From: Candidatus Binataceae bacterium
Lineage (GTDB): Bacteria > Desulfobacterota > Binatia > Binatales > Binataceae
Direction: 5' to 3'
DNA: 59,832 bases
NCBI GenBank assembly: GCA_035294265.1
Contig: DATGLK010000010.1
Coordinates: 190,858-250,689, forward strand
A model generated the notes under the pieces. It ran no database searches. It was not told where the DNA came from and saw only the letters and a program-made list of their open reading frames with translations. The number at the start of each line of letters is the position of its first letter. Within the stretch, counting starts at the first letter, position 1. The translations under genes and the position numbers were made by a program. Of the stretch, positions 15,136-22,964 are shown piece after piece.

Positions 15136-16263
15136 ATGTTGTCACTGGATCCAAAATACCTCCAGCGCCTGGTTGAAACCTCGCCCGACATCGTAGTGGC
15201 GGTCAATCAGCAAGGAAGCGTTATCTACTATAACGATGGGGCACGCGCTGGTCTGCAATTTCCTCCTGAGGAAGTGGTTGGCCACGACGTGCGTATGCTC
15301 TATCGCTCGCCTCAGGACGCACGCCTGGTGATGCAGGCGATGCGCGCCAATCACGGCCAGATTGCCAGCTTCGAGACTGTGTTTCGCAACAAGGCGGGAC
15401 AATCCATCCCAGTGGCGATCTCGGGCTCTTTGATCTACGACGAGCAGGGCCACGAAATCGGTTCCATCGGCTTTGCCCGCGACATCCGCGAGCTGCGCCG
15501 GCGCGAGCAGCTTGCTACCGCCGGTGAAATCGCCGTGTGCTTAGCGCATGAAATCAACAATCCGTTGGCCGCCATCCTCAACAACGTGGACTTATTGGCA
15601 CGCGCGGTGGAAGGACACCTGAGCGATGCCGAGTTGGTGGTGGAAAGCGAGCGCCTGGAGTCGATTAGGAGCGGCGTTGCGCGGGTGCAGGAGATCATCG
15701 TTCGTTTGGATGAAATGGCGCGCCAAGGCACCTACGAGACCCGCGACTATGTGCAGGGTAGGCGCATGGTCGACTTGCCCACCCCGGTTGCCGCCGAGGT
15801 CCTTGCGGTCAGCGAATGGCCCTTGAGCGGGATGGTGGTGCTGGTCCTGGACGACGACCCAACGGTGGTCACTTCGTTGGCCGACGTGCTCAAGGCCGAA
15901 CGCTGCGTGGTCTATACCGCGCTGCGCCCCAGCAGCGCCCTGGCGATTTTGCGTAATGTCAAAGTGGACGCGGTGATCTCAGATGTAGTGATGCCGGAGA
16001 TGGACGGCTACGAGTTCTATCTGCAAGTGCGCGAGGAATTGCCCGCGCTACCGGTGGTCATGATGACCGCCTACCATTACGATAAGGATCATATTATTAA
16101 GCGCAGCCGGCTGGAGGGCTTGGAAGGCGCCATCTTCAAGAAGCCTGTCAATCCGGTCAAGCTACGCGAAATTTTGCTGCATGCGCGCCAGCATAATGCC
16201 GCCGCGCTGGCGCTCAAACCGCCGCCAGGGCCCCAAGTTCCCTTGACTAACTCGCGGCCTTAA
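15136..16263 (+). CDS. PAS / HisKA / receiver protein lacking the kinase ATPase domain
   Basis: 375 residues, ATG with GGAG 6 nt upstream. Residues ~5-120 are a PAS domain (LVETSPDIVVAVNQQGSVIY). Residues ~130-195 are a dimerisation/phosphoacceptor helix pair with the H-box LAHEINNPLAAILNN, where His is followed by Glu as in active kinases. There is no HATPase_c domain: the N, G1 and G2 boxes are absent. After a ~30-residue linker comes a receiver domain (~225-345) with VLDDDP, VISDVVMPEMDG giving the phosphoacceptor Asp, MMTAY and FKKP. It may accept phosphate from another kinase and pass it between His and Asp, or act as a scaffold. Divergent from the Ser/Thr kinase operon; its 3' end overlaps the opposing peptidase gene by 17 nt. 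Confidence 0.9.
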   Translation: MLSLDPKYLQRLVETSPDIVVAVNQQGSVIYYNDGARAGLQFPPEEVVGHDVRMLYRSPQDARLVMQAMRANHGQIASFETVFRNKAGQSIPVAISGSLIYDEQGHEIGSIGFARDIRELRRREQLATAGEIAVCLAHEINNPLAAILNNVDLLARAVEGHLSDAELVVESERLESIRSGVARVQEIIVRLDEMARQGTYETRDYVQGRRMVDLPTPVAAEVLAVSEWPLSGMVVLVLDDDPTVVTSLADVLKAERCVVYTALRPSSALAILRNVKVDAVISDVVMPEMDGYEFYLQVREELPALPVVMMTAYHYDKDHIIKRSRLEGLEGAIFKKPVNPVKLREILLHARQHNAAALALKPPPGPQVPLTNSRP

Positions 16264-16909
16264 ATCGCCAAGCTCCAATTACCGCGATTGCGGTCCGTAC
16301 CGCCGCCGCCATTAAGTCCAATGGCAGGCTGGGCGTGCCGCGATGGTGCACGGCCTGGGCGGTGTCGTAAGGCAGATGCAGAAAGCCACAGGGAACGTGA
16401 GGGCGGCGGCGCAATTCGTGCAAGCCCGCGTACATCACGGCGTTGCAAAGGAAAGAGCCGGCGCTGAGCGACAACTCGCAAGGGATGTGGCGGCGGTCCA
16501 GAGCGCGCATAATTTGGCGCAGCGGCAGGCGGGCGAAATAGGCGTCGGGACCGCCGACGACCACGCGCTGGTCACGCATCCGGCCCCCGGCGTTGTCAGG
16601 CGCCGTGCTATCCATCAGATTGATCGCGATTCGTTCCAGCGCGATGGCAGCACGCGCGCCGGCTTGGCCCAGCCCCAGCATCGCCGCCGGGGAGAGCTCA
16701 GCGATGGCACGCGCCAGCAGAGCGGGGGCCCGGCCGTAAGTCACCGGCAACTCCAGCGCACGCACCAGCAAGCCGCCAATCACTTCGCCTTCGAGCTGAC
16801 GCGCGATCTGGCCTGAGGGGTTGAAGCGCTCCCCGCCAAAGGGCTCGAAACCTGCCAACAGCAAGAGAGGTACAGCGCGCCCGCCAGCCGGCGTGCCCGT
16901 ACTGGTCAA
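16247..16909 (-). CDS. pcp: pyroglutamyl-peptidase I (pyrrolidone-carboxylate peptidase)
   Basis: Removes N-terminal pyroglutamate from peptides in the cytoplasm. The C15 family triad is visible: Glu in ALERIAINLMD, Cys in SAGSFLCNAVMY, His in CGFLHLPYD. GFEPFGGERFNPS is the characteristic N-terminal loop. The open frame extends far upstream, but the extra part lies antisense-free inside the sulfurtransferase gene in another frame. I therefore prefer the TTG at 16909, which gives 220 residues, the family's usual size; CTG at 16930 is an alternative and no ATG is available. The stop of the sulfurtransferase is 17 nt upstream, so the two genes are probably co-transcribed. Confidence 0.85.
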   Translation of the reverse strand: MTSTGTPAGGRAVPLLLLAGFEPFGGERFNPSGQIARQLEGEVIGGLLVRALELPVTYGRAPALLARAIAELSPAAMLGLGQAGARAAIALERIAINLMDSTAPDNAGGRMRDQRVVVGGPDAYFARLPLRQIMRALDRRHIPCELSLSAGSFLCNAVMYAGLHELRRRPHVPCGFLHLPYDTAQAVHHRGTPSLPLDLMAAAVRTAIAVIGAWRFKAAS

Positions 16910-16926
16910 CGCGCGCTTACCCGGCG

Positions 16927-17739
16927 TCAGGCGTGACGCCGCGGCGTCACGATAGGAAGATCGTCGCGATTGCCCCACTCGCCCCATGAGCCCAGATAAT
17001 TGCGCACCTGCGTAAAGCCCGCCAGACGCAGCGCATAAAAGGCGTGCGCGGCGCGATAACCGCCTTGGCAATAGGTCACCACGTCCTGCTCAGGCCTCAG
17101 CCCTAGCGCACCAAAAGCGTCGCGCAACTGCGCGGGAGATAAAAAGCGCCCCTGCGCGTCGTTGTTAAGTTGCCATTCGCGAAAGCGCGCGCCGGGAATC
17201 GCACCCCCGCGCTTGGCGCGCACGTTCTCGCCGTAATATTCCGCTGCGCTGCGCACGTCGAGCAGCGCATGACCCGCATCCTCGCGCCAGTCCATGATGT
17301 TCGCGGCGGTCGCTACCAGCCCCGCCCGCGGCCGCGCCTCAAACCGCCGCGGCCGATATGGCGCAGCCTCCGCCGTGAGCGCGGGCTGGCGCATCGCGCC
17401 CAGGCCGCCGTCGAGAATCGCGACCCGGGGATGACCCAGGTATTCCGCTAGCCAAGCCCCGCGCGTTGCGCGTGAGCCGGAGTTGTTCTCATAGAACACC
17501 AGCGATTCGTCCCCGCTTACCCCCAGCGCCGACAAAATCCACTGCGACTGCTCGATGAATTCAGCTAGTCCCTTGGGCCCGGTGTCGTAACAATGAAACG
17601 GAAAGGGATCGAAATGACGCGCGCCGGTAAGATGGCCTTGCCAGTACTCCGCAGCCGGGCGAGTGTCGATCAGGACCACGGTGGGATCCGTCGCATGCCT
17701 TGTCAGCCAATTTTCGTCAACCAGAAAGCCCTGGTCCAT
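16927..17739 (-). CDS. tandem-rhodanese sulfurtransferase
   Basis: 270 residues in two rhodanese domains, each of ~125 residues. The first (inactive-type) has VLIDTRPAAEYWQGH, and the active-site position reads FYENNSGSRA without Cys. The second has LLDVRSAAEYYGEN and the loop CQGGYRA, whose Cys would carry the persulfide. This is the arrangement of thiosulfate or 3-mercaptopyruvate sulfurtransferases; the loop CQGGYRA points to a thiosulfate-type rather than a CG(S/T)GVT mercaptopyruvate type. The ATG at 17739 is chosen because GGAGGGGAG lies just upstream; 20 further in-frame codons extend earlier. It lies between pyrD and pcp on the same strand. Confidence 0.92.
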   Translation of the reverse strand: MDQGFLVDENWLTRHATDPTVVLIDTRPAAEYWQGHLTGARHFDPFPFHCYDTGPKGLAEFIEQSQWILSALGVSGDESLVFYENNSGSRATRGAWLAEYLGHPRVAILDGGLGAMRQPALTAEAAPYRPRRFEARPRAGLVATAANIMDWREDAGHALLDVRSAAEYYGENVRAKRGGAIPGARFREWQLNNDAQGRFLSPAQLRDAFGALGLRPEQDVVTYCQGGYRAAHAFYALRLAGFTQVRNYLGSWGEWGNRDDLPIVTPRRHA

Positions 17740-17803
17740 CTCGCTACTCCCCTCCCGGCGCCACCAATCGGACGCCGTATTTAAGTGGGCTGGTCGCAAC
17801 CCT

Positions 17804-18895
17804 TCAGGCGTCTATACCCACCGCCTGGCCGACTGAGTCGAAGCCGTCACGAACGAGCAATTGAGTCAGACCCCGCTTGATGGCTCGCGGCAGCCCAGGC
17901 CCTTCGTAGATCAGCCCGGTATAAAGTTCGACCAGCCGGGCACCCGCGCGCAGATGGCCATAGGCGTCGGCAGCGCTGGCCACTCCACCCACGCCGATAA
18001 TCGGCAGGCGCCCCGCGCTACGTCGATAAATAGTGCGAATCACCCCGCGTGCCAACTCTCGCAGCGGTGGTCCGCTGAGTCCGCCGGGATGGGGGCTGCG
18101 AACGCCTACCGCCTCGCGCGCAATCGTGGTGTTGGTGGCCACCACGCCGTCCACCCCCAAATCCAGCATCAGATCGCATATAAGCGCCAATTGGCTGGGA
18201 TCCAGATCGGGGGCCAGCTTAATCAGCAGCGGCGGTTTTCGCGCTCCGCTCCAGGGGCGTGGAAAAGCTTGCGTGATCAGAGCACGCATCAAATTGGGCG
18301 CTTGCCATTGGCGCAAGCCCGCCGTATTGGGCGAACTCAGATTGACGACCAGTAAGTCGGCCAGCGGCGCTAACGTGTGCGCCATTTGGGCCAGTTCCTC
18401 GGCCACGCGCTCGGGCGGGGTGTCGCGATTGGGTCCTAAGTTGATCGCCAGCCGCAGGCCAATCCCGCGCTGGCGCAGCCGACTCAGACGCCGCGCGACC
18501 CGCTCGCTGCCCTGAGAAGGAAAGCCCAGCCGATTGATCAGCGCCCTATGCTCGGGCAAACGCCAGAGCCGGGGCGGCGGATGGCCGGGCTGCGGGGACG
18601 CGGTCACGGTGCCAACCTCGGCCAAGCCGAAGCCCAACGCTTGCCAGGCGTCCACCGCGATCCCATCCTTGTCCAATCCGGCGGCCAGTCCGACCGGATT
18701 GGAGAACGGCATTCCCCATAGATCCTGCTTCAGTACCGGTGAATCGGTGCCGGCAAACATCGCCGGCCAAGCCGCAACCAGACTGAGCACCACGCGGTGG
18801 GCGGTCTCGGGCTCAAGCTTGAACAGCAGTGGGCGCATCAGCCGGCCCCACCATGCCGACCGCCATGAGCTAAAAGTCCATTGGGTCGAAGCCAT
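17804..18895 (-). CDS. pyrD: dihydroorotate dehydrogenase, class 2 (quinone-linked)
   Basis: Oxidises dihydroorotate to orotate in pyrimidine synthesis and passes electrons to the quinone pool. 363 residues. The N-terminal amphipathic part (LLFKLEPETAHRVVL) marks the membrane-associated class 2. Class-specific features follow: NPVGLAAGLDKDG, the catalytic serine in VNLSSPNT, LIKLAPDLD, ATNTTI, GVGGV and LYTGLIYEGP. The canonical NRMGFNN loop is NRLGFPSQG here. The start is at 18895, or possibly at Met20 (18838), which fits the E. coli length better. Divergent from the DUF29 gene with 87 nt between them. Confidence 0.95.
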   Translation of the reverse strand: MASTQWTFSSWRSAWWGRLMRPLLFKLEPETAHRVVLSLVAAWPAMFAGTDSPVLKQDLWGMPFSNPVGLAAGLDKDGIAVDAWQALGFGLAEVGTVTASPQPGHPPPRLWRLPEHRALINRLGFPSQGSERVARRLSRLRQRGIGLRLAINLGPNRDTPPERVAEELAQMAHTLAPLADLLVVNLSSPNTAGLRQWQAPNLMRALITQAFPRPWSGARKPPLLIKLAPDLDPSQLALICDLMLDLGVDGVVATNTTIAREAVGVRSPHPGGLSGPPLRELARGVIRTIYRRSAGRLPIIGVGGVASAADAYGHLRAGARLVELYTGLIYEGPGLPRAIKRGLTQLLVRDGFDSVGQAVGIDA

Positions 18896-18964
18896 CGCTT
18901 GCCAGTGTTTCTTCCCGAGCGCCTGACGGCAAGCGGCTTGACATCCAACCGCGACTCTCTTGTG

Positions 18965-18973
18965 CTATATAAT
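18965..18973 (+). promoter_or_regulatory. extended -10 element abutting the DUF29 gene
   Basis: TGCTATATAAT runs from 18963 to 18973 and offers TATAAT at 18968-18973. The ATG is at 18983, so initiation 6-10 nt downstream of the -10 would make the transcript leaderless or nearly so. TTGACA occurs at 18938-18943, but 24 nt away, too far for a normal -35. Confidence 0.5.
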
Positions 18974-18982
18974 GGAATTCCG

Positions 18983-19813
18983 ATGCAGCTCACGGCCGTG
19001 CTAATCGAGCCTCGCCAGCCGCCAGCGCGAGCGCGCCAAGGATGGCTAGCGCTAGCCGAAGTCGAGCAACGGCGGGAGCTGGCTGCTGCTTTGGGGCAAG
19101 CAACAGGCGATAGCTGGGAAGTCATTCTGGACGAGCAGCGAGTTATATTCCAACCAACTTGCGCGAGCGCTCCGGGAACCACCTGCGATTTAGCGCCGGC
19201 AACACTAGAGCTGAACCGCGAGGGCTCACAGCTGACAATCGCTTCGATGCGGGCGTACGACATCGAGCGGCTGGCGAGCGCGGCGGTCGCTATCGCGGAC
19301 TGGATGGAGTGGGACGACCCCGTCGTGGTCAGCGCCGAACCTTGCTTTGCCGATCGCTTCGCCCACTGCGCGCTCTATCGGCGCGACTTCCATCGATGGG
19401 CACTGGTGACCGCCGAGGCCCTGCGCAAGCACCGCCCCGAAGCTATCCATTGGCCGCGGCTGGCGGAGGAGATTGAGCGGCTGGGTGAGCGCGAAGCGCG
19501 GCTGTGGTTTGCTCATCTCGCACGGCTGTTGATGTACCTGCTTCAATGGCATCATCAGCCAGTTCGGCGATGCCGCGAATGGCTAGTTGCAATGCACGAT
19601 CAACGCTTGGAGCTGGCTGATTTGGTGGCGCGCAGCCCCAGCCTGGGATCCCGATTCGCAAGCGCGCTCGAGGCCGCTTACCAGCGCGCCCGCCACGCCG
19701 CCAGCGTGGAAAGCGGGTTGGTTGAGACCAGCTTACCCAGCCAATGCCCATGGCCGGTGGATCAGATCCTGGATTTCAACTTCCCCTCCGCCGCTTCCGA
19801 CCGGGCCGGGTAA
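18983..19813 (+). CDS. DUF29 domain protein with novel N-terminal domain
   Basis: 276 residues from the ATG at 18983. The C-terminal ~150 residues match the DUF29 pattern: YRRDFHRWALVTAEALR, LAEEIERLGEREARLW, LLMYLLQWHHQP, then SPSLGSRF, AYQRARHAA and a terminal P-x-x-CPW segment. The function of DUF29 is unknown. The first ~115 residues are unrelated to it and unrecognised; they carry two cysteines (TCASAPGTTC) and a short beta-rich pattern. DUF29 genes are usually single-domain, so the N-terminal addition is unusual. Promoter elements lie right at the start codon. It is the first of four co-directional genes ending with uracil-DNA glycosylase. Confidence 0.8.
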   Translation: MQLTAVLIEPRQPPARARQGWLALAEVEQRRELAAALGQATGDSWEVILDEQRVIFQPTCASAPGTTCDLAPATLELNREGSQLTIASMRAYDIERLASAAVAIADWMEWDDPVVVSAEPCFADRFAHCALYRRDFHRWALVTAEALRKHRPEAIHWPRLAEEIERLGEREARLWFAHLARLLMYLLQWHHQPVRRCREWLVAMHDQRLELADLVARSPSLGSRFASALEAAYQRARHAASVESGLVETSLPSQCPWPVDQILDFNFPSAASDRAG

Positions 19814-19862
19814 GAACGCCCCAGCGCGGGCTTGGTGCTGTGGACAAGGCCGCGTCAGAGGC

Positions 19863-19890
19863 TTTGCCGCCGACTTGCCAAGTCTATAAT
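19863..19890 (+). promoter_or_regulatory. thyX promoter, short or no leader
   Basis: TTTGCC (19863-19868) and TATAAT (19885-19890) are 16 nt apart. The preferred thyX ATG is at 19901, only 10 nt after the -10, so the transcript would start at or next to the start codon. If ATG 19919 is used instead, the leader is about 20 nt. Confidence 0.5.
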
Positions 19891-19900
19891 GATAGGCTTG

Positions 19901-20728
19901 ATGGATAATCAGGCGACAATGCAGGTCAGGCTGGTGGACTATGCGGCGATGCCGCAAGAGAAGCTCTACGCCGCTTTTCGCACCTGCTATTCGGCCGACA
20001 GCCCAATCGAGATCTGGGAAAAGATCCGCGACCAGCGCATCAGCCCCGAGCGCATCCGCGGCTTCATCGGCGAGCGGCTGCAAACCGGCCACGCCTCGCC
20101 GCTGGAACAGGTGGTCTTCTGGTTCGCCATCGCGGGCGTCTCGCGCTCGCTATCCCATCAGCTGGTCCGCCACCGCATCGGAATTAGCTTCGAACAGCAA
20201 AGCCAGCGCTACGTCAAGTTTAAAGAGGAGCGGCTAACCTACGTAATGCCGGAATCGTGGGCACGCGCCGGCCTGAGCGGAGATTACGCCGAACTGAGCG
20301 AGCAGATCTCCCAGCTCTACGCGCGCGCTCTTAAAGCCGGGGTGCCGGCCGAAGACGCCCGCTTCGTGCTGCCCAACGCGGCCCCCACTAACTTCCAAAT
20401 CATGGTGAATTTTGCCGAATTGCTCCATATCTGCGACGTTCGTCTATGCGTGCGCGCGCAGTGGGAAATTCGGCGAATGGTGGCCTTGATGCGGGCCGAG
20501 ATCAAACGCGTGCTGCCCGAGCTAGCGCTCTACCTGCAGCCCAAATGCGGCGAGCGGCGGATGGGTTATTGCGACGAGTCGCTGGAGGATTGGCGGCAAT
20601 GCCCGCTGGGCAAGGTGCGTCCGCACAAGAGCGCCTTGTTCCAACTCTACAATTTGTACGGCAGCCAGAAGGTCCGCGCCCTGGCCGACGAGGAATTCCG
20701 CACGGTCGAGGAAAAAGAGCGGCTCTGA
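19901..20728 (+). CDS. thyX: flavin-dependent thymidylate synthase
   Basis: Makes dTMP from dUMP with methylene-tetrahydrofolate and FAD; an alternative to ThyA. 275 residues, somewhat longer than common ThyX. It has TGHASPLEQVVFWF, HQLVRHRIGISFEQQSQRYV and the C-terminal dUMP-binding CDVRLCVRAQWEIR. The signature is normally RHR, seven residues, Ser; here eight residues separate R92 and S101. The rest of the C-terminal part, with WRQCPLGKVRPHKS, is an extension with cysteines not found in the shortest family members. Start ATG 19901 (MDNQATMQ); ATG 19919 is the alternative. No ThyA or folate genes are seen nearby. Confidence 0.95.
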   Translation: MDNQATMQVRLVDYAAMPQEKLYAAFRTCYSADSPIEIWEKIRDQRISPERIRGFIGERLQTGHASPLEQVVFWFAIAGVSRSLSHQLVRHRIGISFEQQSQRYVKFKEERLTYVMPESWARAGLSGDYAELSEQISQLYARALKAGVPAEDARFVLPNAAPTNFQIMVNFAELLHICDVRLCVRAQWEIRRMVALMRAEIKRVLPELALYLQPKCGERRMGYCDESLEDWRQCPLGKVRPHKSALFQLYNLYGSQKVRALADEEFRTVEEKERL

Positions 20729-20756
20729 AACCCCGGGGCAAGGCGCAGCTTACAAC

Positions 20757-21182
20757 ATGACCGACGACGGACCTAAGCTCGATCTGCACGCTGCCATCGC
20801 GCGCTTCAACCAGGGCGACTATTTCGCCGCCGGCGAAAGCTTCGAGCTTCTGGCTAACAGTACGGAGCAAGACAGACCACTGCTGGAAGCACTCAATCGC
20901 ATCGCCGCTGGGCTCCATCTGCGCTTCGAGCGCGGTGGTCGTCAGGCCACCATCAATCTGCTCTCCCAAGCAATGCTGGCGCTGGAGGATCTGCGCCCCA
21001 GCTACGCGGGAATCGACATAGAGCGACTGTGCCAGGAACTGTCCGCTTTCAACGACGACCTGCGGCAAAGCCCGCGTGAGTTGGAGGTCGGTGCGCTGCG
21101 CTATCGCGCGCAATTGTTTTTGGAACGCCGCCGTGCCCCGCGAATAGTTTTCCAACGTACGGATTCAAACCAGCAAGGTTAA
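20757..21182 (+). CDS. DUF309-like protein
   Basis: 141 residues, ATG at 20757, 28 nt after thyX. The N-terminal part follows the DUF309 pattern (FNQGDYFAAGESFELL, then LLEALNRIAAGLHLRFERGG), a helical bundle family found beside diverse genes and of unknown biochemical role. The usual family motif is close to Y-x-x-x-HE-x-x-E. Here the His is Gly and reads AAGESFE, so any role that needs that His is lost or different. The C-terminal ~30 residues are basic and probably flexible. It probably shares a transcript with thyX and the glycosylase gene 10 nt downstream. Length is typical. Confidence 0.7.
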   Translation: MTDDGPKLDLHAAIARFNQGDYFAAGESFELLANSTEQDRPLLEALNRIAAGLHLRFERGGRQATINLLSQAMLALEDLRPSYAGIDIERLCQELSAFNDDLRQSPRELEVGALRYRAQLFLERRRAPRIVFQRTDSNQQG

Positions 21183-21192
21183 CAAGGTTAAG

Positions 21193-21795
21193 ATGACAGC
21201 CTGCACCGCCGCGCCCCTCTTGACGCCTGCGGCGCAATTGGCCGCATTGGCCCGGGCGATGGGCCAATGCCGGCGCTGCGCGGCGCTGGCGCGCGGCCGC
21301 ACCCAGGTGGTCGCCGGGGCCGGCGACCTCCCAGCCAGGGTAGCATTTGTGGGAATCGCACCCGGACGCTTGGGCGGCGATCGCACCGGTGTGCCCTTTC
21401 TGGGGGATCGATCGGGCGACTTGCTGCGCGAGATGATCGAGCAGGCCGGCCTGAGCGAGGTCTTTATCACCAACCTGGTACGATGCAGCCCGCGCGACCG
21501 CAAGGGACGCAATCGCGATCCACGCCCGCGTGAGATCGCCCAATGCCGCCGCTTCCTGCACGCCGAGTTGGTCCTTGCCTCCCCGCCGATAATCGCCTGC
21601 CTGGGACGCCTGGCCTGGTATCATGTCGCTGGCGCGCGCGTGCCCTTCGATCCCGCTTGCCCGGCCCCGCACGCCCATCAGGGATGGCGTTGTTATCCGA
21701 TGTACCACCCCGGCTATGTGATCCGCGGCGCCTACTCGCGCGCGCGCTACCGCGAAGATTTCCTGCGGCTGCGCCGCGTGCTGGAGCAGCTTTAG
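21193..21795 (+). CDS. uracil-DNA glycosylase, iron-sulfur family 4/5
   Basis: Excises uracil, or deaminated bases, from DNA. 200 residues. Motif 1 reads GIAPGRLGGDRTGVPFLGDR, whose GxRTG..GDRSG is typical of family 5 (UDGb), while the C-terminal motif is YHPGYVIRG, as in family 4 (HP rather than HVS). Four cysteines suit the [4Fe-4S] cluster: CRRC near the N-terminus, LVRCSPRD and AQCRRFL. Its short spacing from the DUF309-like gene suggests co-transcription; next to thyX the context is dUMP/uracil metabolism. Substrate range cannot be fixed from sequence: family 5 acts more broadly (hypoxanthine, xanthine) than family 4. Confidence 0.85.
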   Translation: MTACTAAPLLTPAAQLAALARAMGQCRRCAALARGRTQVVAGAGDLPARVAFVGIAPGRLGGDRTGVPFLGDRSGDLLREMIEQAGLSEVFITNLVRCSPRDRKGRNRDPRPREIAQCRRFLHAELVLASPPIIACLGRLAWYHVAGARVPFDPACPAPHAHQGWRCYPMYHPGYVIRGAYSRARYREDFLRLRRVLEQL

Positions 21796-21799
21796 CCCT

Positions 21800-22945
21800 C
21801 TACCACAGCTCCTCGGAGGCCATCCGCGCTCCATTTACCAGCGCCTCCAGCTTGAGCCAAGCCACCTGCGGGTCGCAGTTGGACCACCCCACGAAGGTGC
21901 CGAAGCCGCAGTCGGTACCGGCGATTACGTTCTCCTTACCGACCACCGAGGCGTAGCGCTCCAAGCGCTGCGCGACCACGCGCGGGTGCTCGACGTGGTT
22001 GGTCACGGTGTCGATCATGCCGACAATCAGGGCCTTATCCTCGGGCAGCTTGACCTCGCGCCAGACTTCCCATTCGTGCTCGTGGCGTGGATTGGCCCCT
22101 TCCACGTAAATGAAACCGGCGCGGGTCTTGAGCACTGGCGCGATGATTCGGCGCAACTCGACGTCCTTGTGATGGGGGCCGGCGTAGTTGCCCCAGCATA
22201 GATGCAGCCGCACCTTCTCGGGCGGCAGCTTGCGAATGGCGTGGTTGATCGCCTCGATCGCCACCGGCACGTACTTCTGCAGGTCCACCGGCTCGGTGCC
22301 GTCGGAGAAGCTGTGACCGGCCATCGCCAAATCGGGCGAGTCCAGTTGCAGATTGAAGCCGGCCGCGACAATCGCTTCGTACTCATAGCTGAGCGCGTCG
22401 GCCGCCGCCGCCAAGTAGGCCTCGAATGAGCCGTAGTAGCGGTTGGGAAAATTGAAGGTCAGATGGCTGGGCGTCACCGCCGGAATGAATGCCAAGTCAA
22501 GATCGCGGCCGGCCAGGGCCGCCTTGAAGTTGGCGATATCCACCTGGACCGCCTCCCGATCGCGCACTGCGATCGGCCCCACGCACGCCGGCATCACCAT
22601 CCGGCGCTGGGCTTCGCTCTGCCCCGCGCGCCGGCCCAGACCGGGCACGTCGGCGATATCGGTGGCGACGAACTTGCGCGGTCCGCTGGCCTCGAAACCG
22701 GACAGCCGCTGGCCGATATAGTTGCTGAAGCCGGGCTTGCTCATCTCGCCGTCGCTAACTACGTCCAGGCCGACCGCGAGCTGCTGCGTGACGACCTCCA
22801 TCACCGCCTGCTTGACCCGTTGCCCCAGCCGCTCCTGGTCTAATGTTTTGCCCTCGGCGTGCTCCCACATCATCTGAGTGAGATCGTCGGGGCGGGGCAA
22901 GCTGCCAGCGTGGGTCGTGATGATCCGCTCGATACTGCGGCGCAT
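21800..22945 (-). CDS. MetE C-terminal-like (cobalamin-independent methionine synthase) family protein
   Basis: 381 residues from the ATG at 22945, with GGAGG 9 nt upstream. It is a stand-alone C-terminal-type domain of cobalamin-independent methionine synthase. The start TTHAGSLPRPDDL is characteristic, LHLCWGNYAGPHH and GTDCGFG supply the His/Cys zinc ligands, and IDTVTNHVEHP follows. Proteins like this transfer methyl groups between small donors and thiol acceptors; true methionine synthesis is unproven for the short forms. It sits 19 nt from a LigB-type dioxygenase gene on the same strand. This pairing suggests work on methoxylated or other aromatic compounds, but that is inference. Confidence 0.88.
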   Translation of the reverse strand: MRRSIERIITTHAGSLPRPDDLTQMMWEHAEGKTLDQERLGQRVKQAVMEVVTQQLAVGLDVVSDGEMSKPGFSNYIGQRLSGFEASGPRKFVATDIADVPGLGRRAGQSEAQRRMVMPACVGPIAVRDREAVQVDIANFKAALAGRDLDLAFIPAVTPSHLTFNFPNRYYGSFEAYLAAAADALSYEYEAIVAAGFNLQLDSPDLAMAGHSFSDGTEPVDLQKYVPVAIEAINHAIRKLPPEKVRLHLCWGNYAGPHHKDVELRRIIAPVLKTRAGFIYVEGANPRHEHEWEVWREVKLPEDKALIVGMIDTVTNHVEHPRVVAQRLERYASVVGKENVIAGTDCGFGTFVGWSNCDPQVAWLKLEALVNGARMASEELW

Positions 22946-22964
22946 TGGTGGTTTCCTCCGGTGG

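Noticed and set aside
18938-18943. TTGACA as -35 for the DUF29 promoter
   Set aside because: It is 24 nt from TATAAT, too far for a standard housekeeping promoter.
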